Source: CAXBDP01 sp963974465
Lineage (GTDB): Bacteria > Bacteroidota > Bacteroidia > Cytophagales > Cyclobacteriaceae
Direction: 5' to 3' (one strand)
NCBI GenBank assembly: GCA_049340005.1
Contig: JBMPIY010000004.1
DNA length: 64,000 bases
The notes under the pieces were generated by a model. The model saw nothing but the letters and a program-made list of their open reading frames with translations, had not been told where the DNA came from and made no database searches. Position 1 is the first letter of the stretch; each line of letters starts with the position of its first letter. Made by a program: the position numbers and the translations under genes. Positions 35,892 to 43,578 of the stretch are shown piece by piece.

Positions 35892-36011
35892 TTAGTTTAT
35901 TAATAGGTTATAAAGCCAAACCAGTAATTTGAAACTTCCTAAGACTATTAGGAAAATGACGAAGATTTTAATAATAGTTTTAAAGTCTTCGTTGAATTGC
36001 TTCTTGCTCAT
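35892..36011 (-). CDS. 39-aa single-helix microprotein between kdpF and kdpA
   Basis: Short ORF with ATG at 36009-36011 and TAA at 35892-35894. Residues 1-14 are charged (MSKKQFNEDFKTII), residues 15-37 form one hydrophobic helix (IFVIFLIVLGSFKLLVWLYN), and the protein ends in LLIN. It fits precisely between kdpF (6-nt gap) and kdpA (4-nt gap). The tight spacing and transmembrane composition argue that it is translated. No family recognised; a regulatory or assembly peptide for KdpFABC is a guess. Confidence 0.6.
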   Translation of the reverse strand: MSKKQFNEDFKTIIKIFVIFLIVLGSFKLLVWLYNLLIN

Positions 36012-36017
36012 TCCTAT

Positions 36018-36095
36018 TTAAAATTTTTCAGGTTTGACCAACACAAAACAGAGATAGCCGAATACAGCTATAGCGATAAAGAATAATGCTATCAT
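36018..36095 (-). CDS. kdpF: Potassium-transporting ATPase subunit KdpF
   Basis: A 25-aa hydrophobic peptide with ATG at 36093-36095 and TAA at 36018-36020. It begins MIALFFIAIAVFGYL and ends in LVKPEKF, the typical KdpF C-terminus. KdpF is a one-helix subunit that stabilises the KdpABC complex. Its ATG overlaps the stop codon of the gene upstream (ATGA arrangement), implying translational coupling. Confidence 0.9.
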   Translation of the reverse strand: MIALFFIAIAVFGYLCFVLVKPEKF

Positions 36096-36436
36096 GGAGA
36101 ATTGATTTTGTTTGTTTCGATTAATACTTTGATATATCCAGCCCAAAGGCTTTTTGGAATTTTTTTGAGATGGTTAATCAAATCTTTAGCACCTAGTTTC
36201 AATGCAATTACTGAGAGGAATTCATTCTCAATAGCATTGCAAGTAAAAAGTTGCTTTTGTTGATACACCTGATCTATTGCATTGAGAATTTCTCGGGTCT
36301 TTTCTTCTTCAATATGGAGAGCACAATAGGCTCCGAAATGGTTTAGCACTTCGTAGATTACATATTTACCATTCTCTAAAGCGGGAGGATAAATTTCGGG
36401 AAATTGCTTTTCCAGTTGTTGAAGGAAATCACTCAT
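36092..36436 (-). CDS. Small soluble protein coupled to kdpF
   Basis: A 114-aa soluble, mostly helical protein. The ATG at 36436 is chosen because it starts 4 nt after the stop of the 26-aa ORF upstream; a longer opening to 36463 would overlap that ORF. Its stop codon overlaps the kdpF ATG. The C-terminal part (AIENEFLSVIALKLG ... LKKIPKSLWAGYIKVL) is weakly similar to that of the gene at 36533-36823 (N-x-F, then L-x-x-x-P-x-x-L-x-A-x-Y), suggesting paralogy. The family may be one of the uncharacterised Bacteroidota DUFs (DUF7674-like). One octamer copy at 36381-36388. Confidence 0.65.
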   Translation of the reverse strand: MSDFLQQLEKQFPEIYPPALENGKYVIYEVLNHFGAYCALHIEEEKTREILNAIDQVYQQKQLFTCNAIENEFLSVIALKLGAKDLINHLKKIPKSLWAGYIKVLIETNKINSP

Positions 36437-36440
36437 ACTA

Positions 36441-36521
36441 TTAGATATTTTCGAAGACATCAATAGCTTTGTATAATAGCGTAAATAATGCTAGGCCTGT
36501 GAGGTACATTAGAATTATCAT
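36441..36521 (-). CDS. 26-aa single-helix microprotein, KdpF-like
   Basis: Short ORF with ATG at 36519-36521 and TAA at 36441-36443. It begins MIILMYLTGLALFTLLYKAI and ends in a short acidic tail (DVFENI). Like KdpF it is a single hydrophobic helix that begins MI-x-L and ends in a charged tail, but it lacks the PEKF end. It starts 11 nt after the gene upstream and stops 4 nt before the gene downstream. The fit into the operon is the main evidence that it is a real gene. Confidence 0.55.
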   Translation of the reverse strand: MIILMYLTGLALFTLLYKAIDVFENI

Positions 36522-36532
36522 GTCTTATGGAT

Positions 36533-36823
36533 TTAAATGCCGCAAGAATTGATTTGCCTACAGTACTCAGCTTTCAGTTGCCTAGGAAATAACCTAAGGT
36601 ACTCTCTCCCCCACTTGTAGTTTATTTCTAATAGCTGGGAAAGAGATAAAATGAATTTATTAGCGATTAAGGATCGTGTGTAATCACTTCCTTTCACAAA
36701 AAGACTCTCCACTTTTCCGTAGAGTTTTTTAACCTTTTTCTTCTGCCCCTTGAAGATTGCATCAAGTGCTTTGTGCTCTAATTCTTCAATTTTTTTTGAC
36801 TCAATATCTAGTCGATTTTTCAT
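36533..36823 (-). CDS. Small soluble protein at the head of the kdp operon
   Basis: A 96-aa basic, helical protein. Residues 1-35 are strongly charged and coiled-coil-like (KKIEELEHKALDAIFKGQKK). The C-terminal half (LIANKFILSLSQLLEIN ... YLRLFPRQLKAEYCRQI) weakly matches the gene at 36092-36436. It is the first gene of a tightly packed minus-strand run that leads into kdpFABC. No function is known to me. The 202-nt gap upstream (36824-37025) holds the terminator of the regulator gene and presumably the kdp promoter. Confidence 0.6.
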   Translation of the reverse strand: MKNRLDIESKKIEELEHKALDAIFKGQKKKVKKLYGKVESLFVKGSDYTRSLIANKFILSLSQLLEINYKWGREYLRLFPRQLKAEYCRQINSCGI

Positions 36824-36938
36824 AAGAAAACATTTGATTTTGTTTCCTTATGCCAAATGCTGTTCCTGTTAAATTGATGGGTATGTAAAAATCTGATTAT
36901 TAGATATATATAGCATAATTTTAAATAAGAGGAAAATA

Positions 36939-36965
36939 AAAACCCTTTCGTTTTGAAAGGGTTTT
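36939..36965 (-). terminator. Intrinsic terminator after the NtrC-type regulator
   Basis: Arms AAAACCCTTTC and GAAAGGGTTTT surround a 5-nt loop. On the minus strand the stem is followed by a T-rich run. A second, unpaired copy of the right arm (GAAAGGGTTA) lies at about 36976-36985, so an alternative longer hairpin is possible. It separates the regulator transcript from the kdp operon. Confidence 0.75.
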
Positions 36966-37025
36966 CCTAGCATTTTGAAAGGGTTATTTTAATGAATGAA
37001 TAATTATGTAACAGATATGATATTT

Positions 37026-38369
37026 TCATTCCAAACCATATTCGGAAATCTTTCTGTAAAGAGTAGTTAATGCTATTCCTAATAATTCGGCAGTTTTTGT
37101 TTTATTTCCATTAGTATAGTTCAATACTTTTTGGATGTGGATTTTTTCAGCACTTGCTAATTCAAATGCAGAAAGTGATTTTCCATTTTGGGTTGGACTA
37201 GAAATACTTTGGATATCGCTTGGCAAATGTTCCAAATTCAATTCATCATCACACAGAATTACACTTCTTTCAATTACATTTTTTAGCTCTCGTATATTTC
37301 CATTCCATTTATGTTGCTTCAAGGCTTCAAAGTATTCTTTTGAAACCGATTTAATCTTTTTGTTAGTTTTAAAAAATGATGAGTTTAAAAAGTTTTGCGC
37401 CAATAATTCAATATCAATTACCCTTTCCCTTAATGGTGGCAAATGAATCTGAAATACTGAAATGCGATAATATAGGTCTTCTCTAAAATGCCCTTTTTCA
37501 ATTTCTTGCAGCAAGTCTCTATTTGTAGCGGCGATGATCCGTACGTTTACCTTAGTAGGCTTACTGTCACCTACACGAATAAACTCACTGGTTTCTATTA
37601 CTCGCAACAATTTGGCCTGTAAGTCCAAGGCCATTTCTCCTATCTCGTCTAGAAAAATTGTCCCGTTATTTGCTTCTTCAAATAACCCTTTTTGGTCTTT
37701 TATAGCACCAGTAAATGCACCTGCCTTATGACCAAACATTTCACTTTCCAATAATTCTTTGCTAAAAGCTGAGCAGTTTATTGCGACAAAACTCTGTTTT
37801 CTTCTATGGCTTTCCTGATAAATAGCTTGGGCAAATACTTCTTTTCCTGTACCCGTTTCACCAGTTAGCAAAACGGTCGTATCAGTAGAAGCAACTTTTT
37901 TAGATAAGTCAATTGCCTCTTTTATCGCCTTGGATTTGCCAATTATTTGATCAAAAGAATGCTTAGTTGCCAATTGCTTTTCTAATTGTAACACTCTCTT
38001 GGCCAAATCTACTTTTTCTATCGCTCTATTTAACAGCGGTATTATTTTGTTATTATCATCCCCTTTGGTGATATAATCAAAAGCTCCATTCTTAATAGCT
38101 TGCACGCCATCAGAAATATTTCCGTAGGCCGTTAATAGTACAATTTCAGGAATGGGATATTTGTCTTTAATTTTCTTTACTAAATCTATTCCATTGCCAT
38201 CCGGAAGTTTTACATCGCACAGGATTACATCAATATCAGTCCTTTCCATTCTTGTCAAAGCTGATTTACAATCTTCCGCTTGAAACACCTCAAACCCTTC
38301 CAAACTTATAATTCTAGCTAATAGAACTCTTAGTTTCTCCTCATCATCTATAATCAGAATTTTTCTCAA
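37026..38369 (-). CDS. Sigma-54-dependent response regulator (NtrC type)
   Basis: A 447-aa regulator: receiver domain with phospho-acceptor Asp52 (VILCDVKLPDGNG), sigma-54 AAA+ domain with Walker A GETGTGKEVFA and the sigma-54 contact loop GAFTGA, then a Fis-type HTH (KTKTAELLGIALTTLYRKISEYG). It lies upstream of the kdp operon and takes the place of the OmpR-type KdpE of E. coli. Its partner is probably the kinase at 27202-28926. No clean -24/-12 promoter was found by eye in front of the kdp genes. The 161-nt gap upstream has an AATAAGT/ACTTATT inverted repeat at 38428-38456. Confidence 0.88.
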   Translation of the reverse strand: MRKILIIDDEEKLRVLLARIISLEGFEVFQAEDCKSALTRMERTDIDVILCDVKLPDGNGIDLVKKIKDKYPIPEIVLLTAYGNISDGVQAIKNGAFDYITKGDDNNKIIPLLNRAIEKVDLAKRVLQLEKQLATKHSFDQIIGKSKAIKEAIDLSKKVASTDTTVLLTGETGTGKEVFAQAIYQESHRRKQSFVAINCSAFSKELLESEMFGHKAGAFTGAIKDQKGLFEEANNGTIFLDEIGEMALDLQAKLLRVIETSEFIRVGDSKPTKVNVRIIAATNRDLLQEIEKGHFREDLYYRISVFQIHLPPLRERVIDIELLAQNFLNSSFFKTNKKIKSVSKEYFEALKQHKWNGNIRELKNVIERSVILCDDELNLEHLPSDIQSISSPTQNGKSLSAFELASAEKIHIQKVLNYTNGNKTKTAELLGIALTTLYRKISEYGLE

Positions 38370-38530
38370 AATATTTTATCTATCTGTTTAAGTAAAATTA
38401 CAATAATTAATATACTCAATAGTAAGCAATAAGTCTTTTGCTTATAAATACTTATTCAACATCTACTATACGACAGTATCAATCCTTAAATGTTCAGTTT
38501 CTTGCGAATCACATAACAAGTAATATTCTC

Positions 38531-39718
38531 TTATTCAATCCGTTTCGGAATTCTTCTAGCATAATACCAGCCGATGATTGGGCCTGGCGCAAGTATCAGC
38601 AAGAACAATGAGCTTGACACCGAATTATAGAGCCACTCAGTAAGCTGTAAGCTGATAATAGTGATAAAAAACCCCAGGCTTACCGTAATAGTCAATGCAG
38701 TTCCTACAAGTTCCTTTGGCGCAGTTTGGGCATTGAGTGTAGAGAGTTGCGGCGAATCGCCAGCCACTGCAAAGCCCCACACGAGTAGATATGCTATAAA
38801 AGCCCACACAGGTAAAACAAGTAATATCGGCGATAGTAAGCAACATATTGCGGAGGTTCCCAAAAACAGTACAGCAACTTTTCTGCTGCCTATTTTCAAG
38901 GCAATACTTCCTCCCGCCATACATGCCAAACTGCCGGTAGCAATCACTACAAATGTCCATAAGCTCACCGACAAATCTTGTTGATTTTGCTGAGCATAAA
39001 GGCTTATCATAATAGGAACGAAAGCCCAGAAAGTATATAATTCCCACATGTGGCCAAAATATCCAAATGCAGCTTTTCGGAAATCCTTTACAGAGAATAC
39101 AGCCAAGATTTCTTTGGGCTTAAATTTCGCAGATTTCACTTTCAATGGACCATCACCTACCAAAAAGTAGAGCAAAAATCCGCCAAAAGATGCAATAGCT
39201 GAGGTGGCAATAATTACCCATTTCCAATCAACGTTACCTCCCGAATAACTCAAAAAATGTGGAAATGCAGTACCAAGAACCAATGCGCCAACCAAATAGC
39301 CCAAGGCCATACCGAGCTTTTTGCCATACCATTCCGATGCGATTTTCATTCCAACAGGATAAATACCCGCCAAAAAGAATCCTGTAAGAAAGCGGGAGGA
39401 TAAAAGGAATACATAATCTGCAGGCCATAATAAAATGGCGGCATTCATTGCAGAACCTGCTAATGCACAAAACAGAAATACTCGACTCGATGAGAATCGA
39501 TCAGAAATGCCAGAAAGCGCAAATAGAAATGTGCCAATAATAAAGCCCAACTGAACCGCAGAAGTAATACTTGCCATCGAATCTGCCGGAAAGGCAAACT
39601 CAGCTGATATTCTAGGCAATATGGCATTCCCAGCAAACCATAAGGAGGTGCCGGCAAATTGTGCAAATATGATTATTGGTAGCGTGAGTTTAGGATTAGA
39701 ACTGATAACTTTTGCCAT
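38531..39718 (-). CDS. Major facilitator superfamily transporter
   Basis: A 395-aa inner-membrane protein with about 12 hydrophobic helices in two bundles, split by a basic cytoplasmic loop (about residues 190-210, KSAKFKPKE). It has an MFS motif-A-like loop after helix 2 (SGISDRFSSSRVFLF) and the AGDSPQLSTLNAQTAPKELVGTALT block in the second half, as seen in nitrate/cyanate-type MFS proteins. The substrate cannot be inferred. It ends near 38531 and starts 6 nt after the DUF1801 gene. Two octamer copies are inside (38912-38919, 39392-39399). Confidence 0.8.
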   Translation of the reverse strand: MAKVISSNPKLTLPIIIFAQFAGTSLWFAGNAILPRISAEFAFPADSMASITSAVQLGFIIGTFLFALSGISDRFSSSRVFLFCALAGSAMNAAILLWPADYVFLLSSRFLTGFFLAGIYPVGMKIASEWYGKKLGMALGYLVGALVLGTAFPHFLSYSGGNVDWKWVIIATSAIASFGGFLLYFLVGDGPLKVKSAKFKPKEILAVFSVKDFRKAAFGYFGHMWELYTFWAFVPIMISLYAQQNQQDLSVSLWTFVVIATGSLACMAGGSIALKIGSRKVAVLFLGTSAICCLLSPILLVLPVWAFIAYLLVWGFAVAGDSPQLSTLNAQTAPKELVGTALTITVSLGFFITIISLQLTEWLYNSVSSSLFLLILAPGPIIGWYYARRIPKRIE

Positions 39719-39724
39719 TGGCTA

Positions 39725-40153
39725 TCAATCAAACCGCGTTTCGTACTTCCCTTTCATATACTCAACTGACTCTGCAATTAAGGTTTCTAGTACTTCCATA
39801 TCTATATCGCTAAGCTTTTTTACATACAGACAGGATTTGCCTGTTTTGTGCTTACCGAGTTTCTCCATAAGCTCCCCGTACTTGCTGAAGCCCGCCATAA
39901 TGTAGAGTGTGAGATTTTGCTTACGTGGAGAAAAGCCCACTACCGGCCAGTCGCCACTATTACCTGTAGCATATACATAATGATAGGTACCAAAACCCAC
40001 AATGCTCCCTCCCCACATTTTCGGTTCGGAACCTGTGATTTTGCGCATCAATTTGATTATTTCAAAGCTATCCTCCCGCTTTTTTGGATCTTCTACCCGG
40101 TTGATAAAAGCTTCAACACTCTCATCTGTTGGTTTAGTTTTTAATTCAGCCAT
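39725..40153 (-). CDS. DUF1801 domain protein
   Basis: A 142-aa cytoplasmic protein of the DUF1801 (YdhG-like) fold. Visible family marks are MRKITGSEPKMWGGSIVGFGTYHY and the GFSPRKQNLTLYIM block, followed by the KTGKSCLYVKKLSDID segment. Function unknown across the family. It lies between the MFS gene and the M1 aminopeptidase gene on the minus strand with small gaps (6 and 19 nt), so the three may share a transcript. One octamer copy at 40072-40079. Confidence 0.85.
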   Translation of the reverse strand: MAELKTKPTDESVEAFINRVEDPKKREDSFEIIKLMRKITGSEPKMWGGSIVGFGTYHYVYATGNSGDWPVVGFSPRKQNLTLYIMAGFSKYGELMEKLGKHKTGKSCLYVKKLSDIDMEVLETLIAESVEYMKGKYETRFD

Positions 40154-40172
40154 TTTCTCAATAGTTAAATGA

Positions 40173-41786
40173 TTACTTTTTCCTTTCTACATTTCCTTGA
40201 AATAAAAGCCAAGTTCCCGGATCTAAACTTATATGGCTAGGCACTTGGCTAGAGGGCAAGGGAATTTGACTTGTTTTTTCGTCTATCTCGATCGTATATA
40301 TCTGCGGTAGATTATTCCCTTCAGTATATACAGCAATATCGATAGGAAAGCGGAATACATGACCGGGTTGGATTTGTTCAAAATCAATAATGGCAGCTTT
40401 AGCCTCTGCATTATATTCCCATTTTGCTTCAATTATAGGATGGCCGGGCTGGCGAAGCCATTGCTCAAAAAACCAAGATAAATCCTCTCCGCTTACCTCT
40501 TCCATCACCTTACGCAAGTCATCAGAAAGGGCATTTCTATTTTGATATTGCGCGTAATACGCTCTAATGCCATCTCTGAAATGGGTGTCCCCAATTTCCT
40601 TTCTAAGCATGTGTAGCACCCATGCTCCTTTTTGGTAAGAGTTTGGACTGAGCAAACGATTGAGGTCTGTAATGAGTGTGTCCAATACAGGAGAATTTTT
40701 GGTGCCTTCCCAATGCTTCACTACAGTGAATCGTGCTTGCTGCATTCCTTCGGCAAGCTTTTCCCGACCATAATAATGCTCAAAATACAGCTGGGTAAAA
40801 TAGGTTGCAAAACCTTCGCTCAGCCATATATGATACCAATCCTTTTCCGATACCGAATTACCAAACCACTGATGGGCAACTTCATGAGCGATAAGGCCTT
40901 CTGCTGCGCGGTCGCCAGTCACAGAGCTTTCGCTATAGAAAATATTACTAGCATTTTCCATTCCGCCATAGCGAGTTTTGGACTGCACATTCGCAAGCTT
41001 TTCATAACTATAAGGACCTACATAATAATTGAAAAATTCGAGTGATTGTGTAGCCAATGCATAATCGTAAAAACCCTTTTCTCGGTCTTGTGGATACACC
41101 CAGCTTTGTACGGCTACTCCATCAATTATCTCCTCTGTTTTGATGGCGAAACGCGCAGCACCCATTACCATTACTTTTGTCGCAATATCCACATCGGTTT
41201 CCCAATGGGTTCTCCGCGTAGCATTATCTATGTCGGTAGATTCTACAAATGCTCCAGTACCTATCACTTGATAATGGTTGGGAGCGGTTACGATAAAAGC
41301 GCAGCTCGCCTTATCTGATGGGTGATCCACTACAGGCAACCAATGATGAGCTCTGTTTGGCCAATTATCGCCAAAGAAAGTGCGCTCTCCATATTTATTT
41401 TGAGAAATGATTAAACCATTCTGTGGAATTCCTTGATAAGTGATTTCAATTTCGTGTGAGATACCAGTTCCTGTATTAATACTTACACGATTGTTGGTAT
41501 GCTCAAAAACTAAATCCCTCCCACTTTTTTTATCCTTGATACTACTGATAGACATTCCATTTCCTTCGGCATTTTTATTCACCAAATCTAAGGTGAAGGA
41601 GTCTTTTGTTTGATCCAGGTATTGAAGTTGAATAATGGCTACGCCTATTAATTCATCTGTGTCATCAGCAATTTCTAAGTGAAACTCGTAATGCTGAATA
41701 TCCAAATTTCGATCCACAGGATAAGGATCTTGCGCTTGAAGGAAGAAGAAAGAAAGGCTGAAAATAAAACTTAGGAGGTATTTCAT
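40173..41786 (-). CDS. M1 family aminopeptidase, exported
   Basis: Zinc aminopeptidase of the gluzincin M1 family. A signal peptide covers about residues 1-18 (SLSFFFLQAQ). The exopeptidase motif is YGGMENASNIFY (GAMEN-like). The zinc site is His301-Glu-Val-Ala-His305 with Glu324 (WLSEGFAT) as third ligand. Length 537 aa is short for M1 because the long C-terminal helical domain is largely missing; the protein ends after a beta-rich segment. Probably periplasmic or surface-exposed. The start codon lies 3 nt from a strong terminator-like hairpin that also ends the upstream gene. Confidence 0.9.
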   Translation of the reverse strand: MKYLLSFIFSLSFFFLQAQDPYPVDRNLDIQHYEFHLEIADDTDELIGVAIIQLQYLDQTKDSFTLDLVNKNAEGNGMSISSIKDKKSGRDLVFEHTNNRVSINTGTGISHEIEITYQGIPQNGLIISQNKYGERTFFGDNWPNRAHHWLPVVDHPSDKASCAFIVTAPNHYQVIGTGAFVESTDIDNATRRTHWETDVDIATKVMVMGAARFAIKTEEIIDGVAVQSWVYPQDREKGFYDYALATQSLEFFNYYVGPYSYEKLANVQSKTRYGGMENASNIFYSESSVTGDRAAEGLIAHEVAHQWFGNSVSEKDWYHIWLSEGFATYFTQLYFEHYYGREKLAEGMQQARFTVVKHWEGTKNSPVLDTLITDLNRLLSPNSYQKGAWVLHMLRKEIGDTHFRDGIRAYYAQYQNRNALSDDLRKVMEEVSGEDLSWFFEQWLRQPGHPIIEAKWEYNAEAKAAIIDFEQIQPGHVFRFPIDIAVYTEGNNLPQIYTIEIDEKTSQIPLPSSQVPSHISLDPGTWLLFQGNVERKK

Positions 41787-41789
41787 GAA

Positions 41790-41827
41790 AAAGCGGATTG
41801 ATTAGCTAAATATAATCAATCCGCTTT
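41790..41827 (-). terminator. Intrinsic terminator abutting the M1 aminopeptidase start
   Basis: Arms AAAGCGGATTGATT (41790-41803) and AATCAATCCGCTTT (41814-41827), 14 bp each, surround a 10-nt loop. On the minus strand the stem is followed by TTTTTC and then directly by the ATG of the M1 gene. It terminates the lipoprotein gene at 41852-42235. The loop reads TATATTTA on the minus strand, close to a -7 box. Confidence 0.8.
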
Positions 41828-41851
41828 GTATAATAGGAATGCTTTTTACCA

Positions 41852-42235
41852 TTACCTGTCTTTTATCGGTTCCATTTTCACCTCTATGTAGTCTGGAGTA
41901 TATTTCATCATTGCACCTGTGGCTACATCTATCGCCCAAAATAGAATATTGAAAAGATTGAGCACCGAAACAGGGTTGAAATCTGTAGGTGGTTGAATAA
42001 CCTTATTTTCATATCCTTCTTTTTTCAATACGACCGTCTCACCAGTAAAGCCTTTTTTAAGTCTTACAGAAGTTGGTGTTGTTCCTTGATACATTCCGCC
42101 AACTTCTACTCGTGTGTCTGGAACATCGGAGTCGATGGTTACATTTTGTCTAGAGCCAGTGAAAATAGTAGCGCAACTAGAAAATATGATTTGCGATGAA
42201 ATGATTAATAGAAGGAATAATGCTTTACGTTTCAT
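41852..42235 (-). CDS. PEGA-like lipoprotein
   Basis: Predicted lipoprotein of 127 aa: signal helix with lipobox ending at Cys21 (IIFSSCATIF). A PEGA-like beta domain follows (VTIDSDVPDTRVEVGGMYQG, TPTSVRLKKG, VVLKKEGYENKVI). A hydrophobic stretch near residues 92-107 may insert in or lie on the membrane. Small proteins of this kind are common in Bacteroidota; function unknown. A single-gene transcript is likely, ending at the hairpin 41790-41827. Confidence 0.7.
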   Translation of the reverse strand: MKRKALFLLLIISSQIIFSSCATIFTGSRQNVTIDSDVPDTRVEVGGMYQGTTPTSVRLKKGFTGETVVLKKEGYENKVIQPPTDFNPVSVLNLFNILFWAIDVATGAMMKYTPDYIEVKMEPIKDR

Positions 42236-42292
42236 ATCTATTTTTTTTGCAAAAATAGATAATTTACTAGGCCTTATCCAATAAAAAATTAC

Positions 42293-43117
42293 CTAAATAA
42301 AGGTTAGTACTGTTTTAAATGAAGCCTTATTCATCATATCTACAGTTGCTCTATTACCTCCTGCAGCACCGCCTGCGCCACCAGCACCACCAATTCCTGC
42401 TCCTGGTCTGCCAGCATTTCCTTGACGTCCTCCTCCAGCCCCACCGCGCATGCCGCCACCCATTGGAGCACCACCCATTTGGGCACCACCTTGAGCCATA
42501 CCATTAACTACTACTTCCATTTCTATGCTGTTTGCAACATCTCTAGGATCACCATTGTCTATAAAAAGCTGATTTAGAGGAATTTTATATTCATAAACCA
42601 AATGCTGGTCTTCATTCCAATTAACCCCTAAGTTAATTCCATTGCTATTGTCTAATGTTTGCTGGCCTTTGAATTTGCCAACAAATCCATCTGCTAAAAA
42701 CACTTTATTTCGAAGCAGAAAAAGCTCCTTCATATACTCCATATCAGGTCTCTGACCTGGTTCGGTTCTTATTTGTGGCATTGTAGACTCACCATCTGCA
42801 CTGTAAGGGTGCAATAGTTTGCCAGTAGTTTTCTTTTTTCCTGTCTTTGTAGTGAAGTTTAGCACTAGCCCATTTCTCATTATTTTCTGCTGAAAAGGCA
42901 TTTGCTCTGCCACTAGCAAAATATATAGGAATTCATCGTCGGCAACAGCCTGATAGGATAAGCCAGTTTTGTCTTCCTTGCTGAGGTTTTCCATTGGCCA
43001 TTCTTGATACTTTCCATCCAAAACCGGAGTAAAGTCAGCCTTAGATACCATAAGCTGAGCCTGCGCAAATCCGCTTAGCAGAAATGCGCAAATTAGAGTT
43101 GAAATTGATTTTTTCAT
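42293..43117 (-). CDS. Secreted protein with CBM9/DOMON-like N-terminus and Gly/Ala-rich tail
   Basis: A 274-aa exported protein. The ATG at 43117 gives a clear signal peptide (STLICAFLLSGFAQAQ); a 12-codon upstream opening hides it. The N-terminal half resembles a carbohydrate-binding family 9-like module (PVLDGKYQEWP, then AVADDEFLYILLVAEQ). Residues about 210-258 are low-complexity Gly/Ala/Met/Arg (GGAPMGGGMRGGAGGG), followed by a short hydrophobic end. Such Gly tails may anchor or self-associate; function unknown. The 225-nt gap upstream has a hairpin (AAAGGAT/ATCCTTT, 43282-43302) and no other recognisable element. Confidence 0.65.
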   Translation of the reverse strand: MKKSISTLICAFLLSGFAQAQLMVSKADFTPVLDGKYQEWPMENLSKEDKTGLSYQAVADDEFLYILLVAEQMPFQQKIMRNGLVLNFTTKTGKKKTTGKLLHPYSADGESTMPQIRTEPGQRPDMEYMKELFLLRNKVFLADGFVGKFKGQQTLDNSNGINLGVNWNEDQHLVYEYKIPLNQLFIDNGDPRDVANSIEMEVVVNGMAQGGAQMGGAPMGGGMRGGAGGGRQGNAGRPGAGIGGAGGAGGAAGGNRATVDMMNKASFKTVLTFI

Positions 43118-43342
43118 GTGGTTGAATTTCCACCTTTGATGGCAAATCTTCAATTGAGTTTAATGCTTCTTTTGAATTTATATTCAGTAATTATAATGAA
43201 TGTAAAACATTGTAATACAGATTGATATAGTAATGTCAAAAATTGAAAGCCGAACAAAGAATCAAAAGAGTCGTGTCAATAAAAGGATGCTTGTAATCCT
43301 TTATAGAATTAGAAATATATAGATAATTTTAATCTGAGTATA

Positions 43343-43573
43343 ATGAATATCCTTAACCTACTTATCCTTCCTCTAAAATTGATTTTGCAAATACCGCAAG
43401 GGGTTCCTAACCCAGAGGACGGCTCTCCGCTGAGTATTGAATCTACAGCTGATGTATTCCTATATATTGTAGCACCAATCATGATGGTAATCTTATGGTT
43501 TGTGGCGCGCAGTTGGCGCAAAAGAAAAAAGCGGGAGGAGGAAGAAAGAAGAAATAAAAATAAAGACAAATAA
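43343..43573 (+). CDS. Small two-helix membrane protein
   Basis: A 76-aa protein with a hydrophobic N-terminal segment (NLLILPLKLILQ), a short polar loop (PNPEDGSPLSIE), a clear transmembrane helix (VFLYIVAPIMMVILWFVA) and a very basic/acidic tail (KRKKREEEERRNKNK). No family assigned. Convergent with yifB, 5 nt apart. The tail codons contain one octamer copy (43531-43538). Confidence 0.6.
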   Translation: MNILNLLILPLKLILQIPQGVPNPEDGSPLSIESTADVFLYIVAPIMMVILWFVARSWRKRKKREEEERRNKNKDK

Positions 43574-43578
43574 TAAAT

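Noticed and set aside
36824..37025. Sigma-54 (-24/-12) promoter before the kdp genes
   Set aside because: The best candidate (GGAACAGCATTTGGC on the minus strand) has 11 nt instead of 10 between GG and GC, which sigma-54 does not normally accept.
33657..39243. Near-matches CCTCCCGT (about 33655) and CCTCCCGA (about 39237) to the octamer
   Set aside because: They differ at the last base and were left out of the count of 37.
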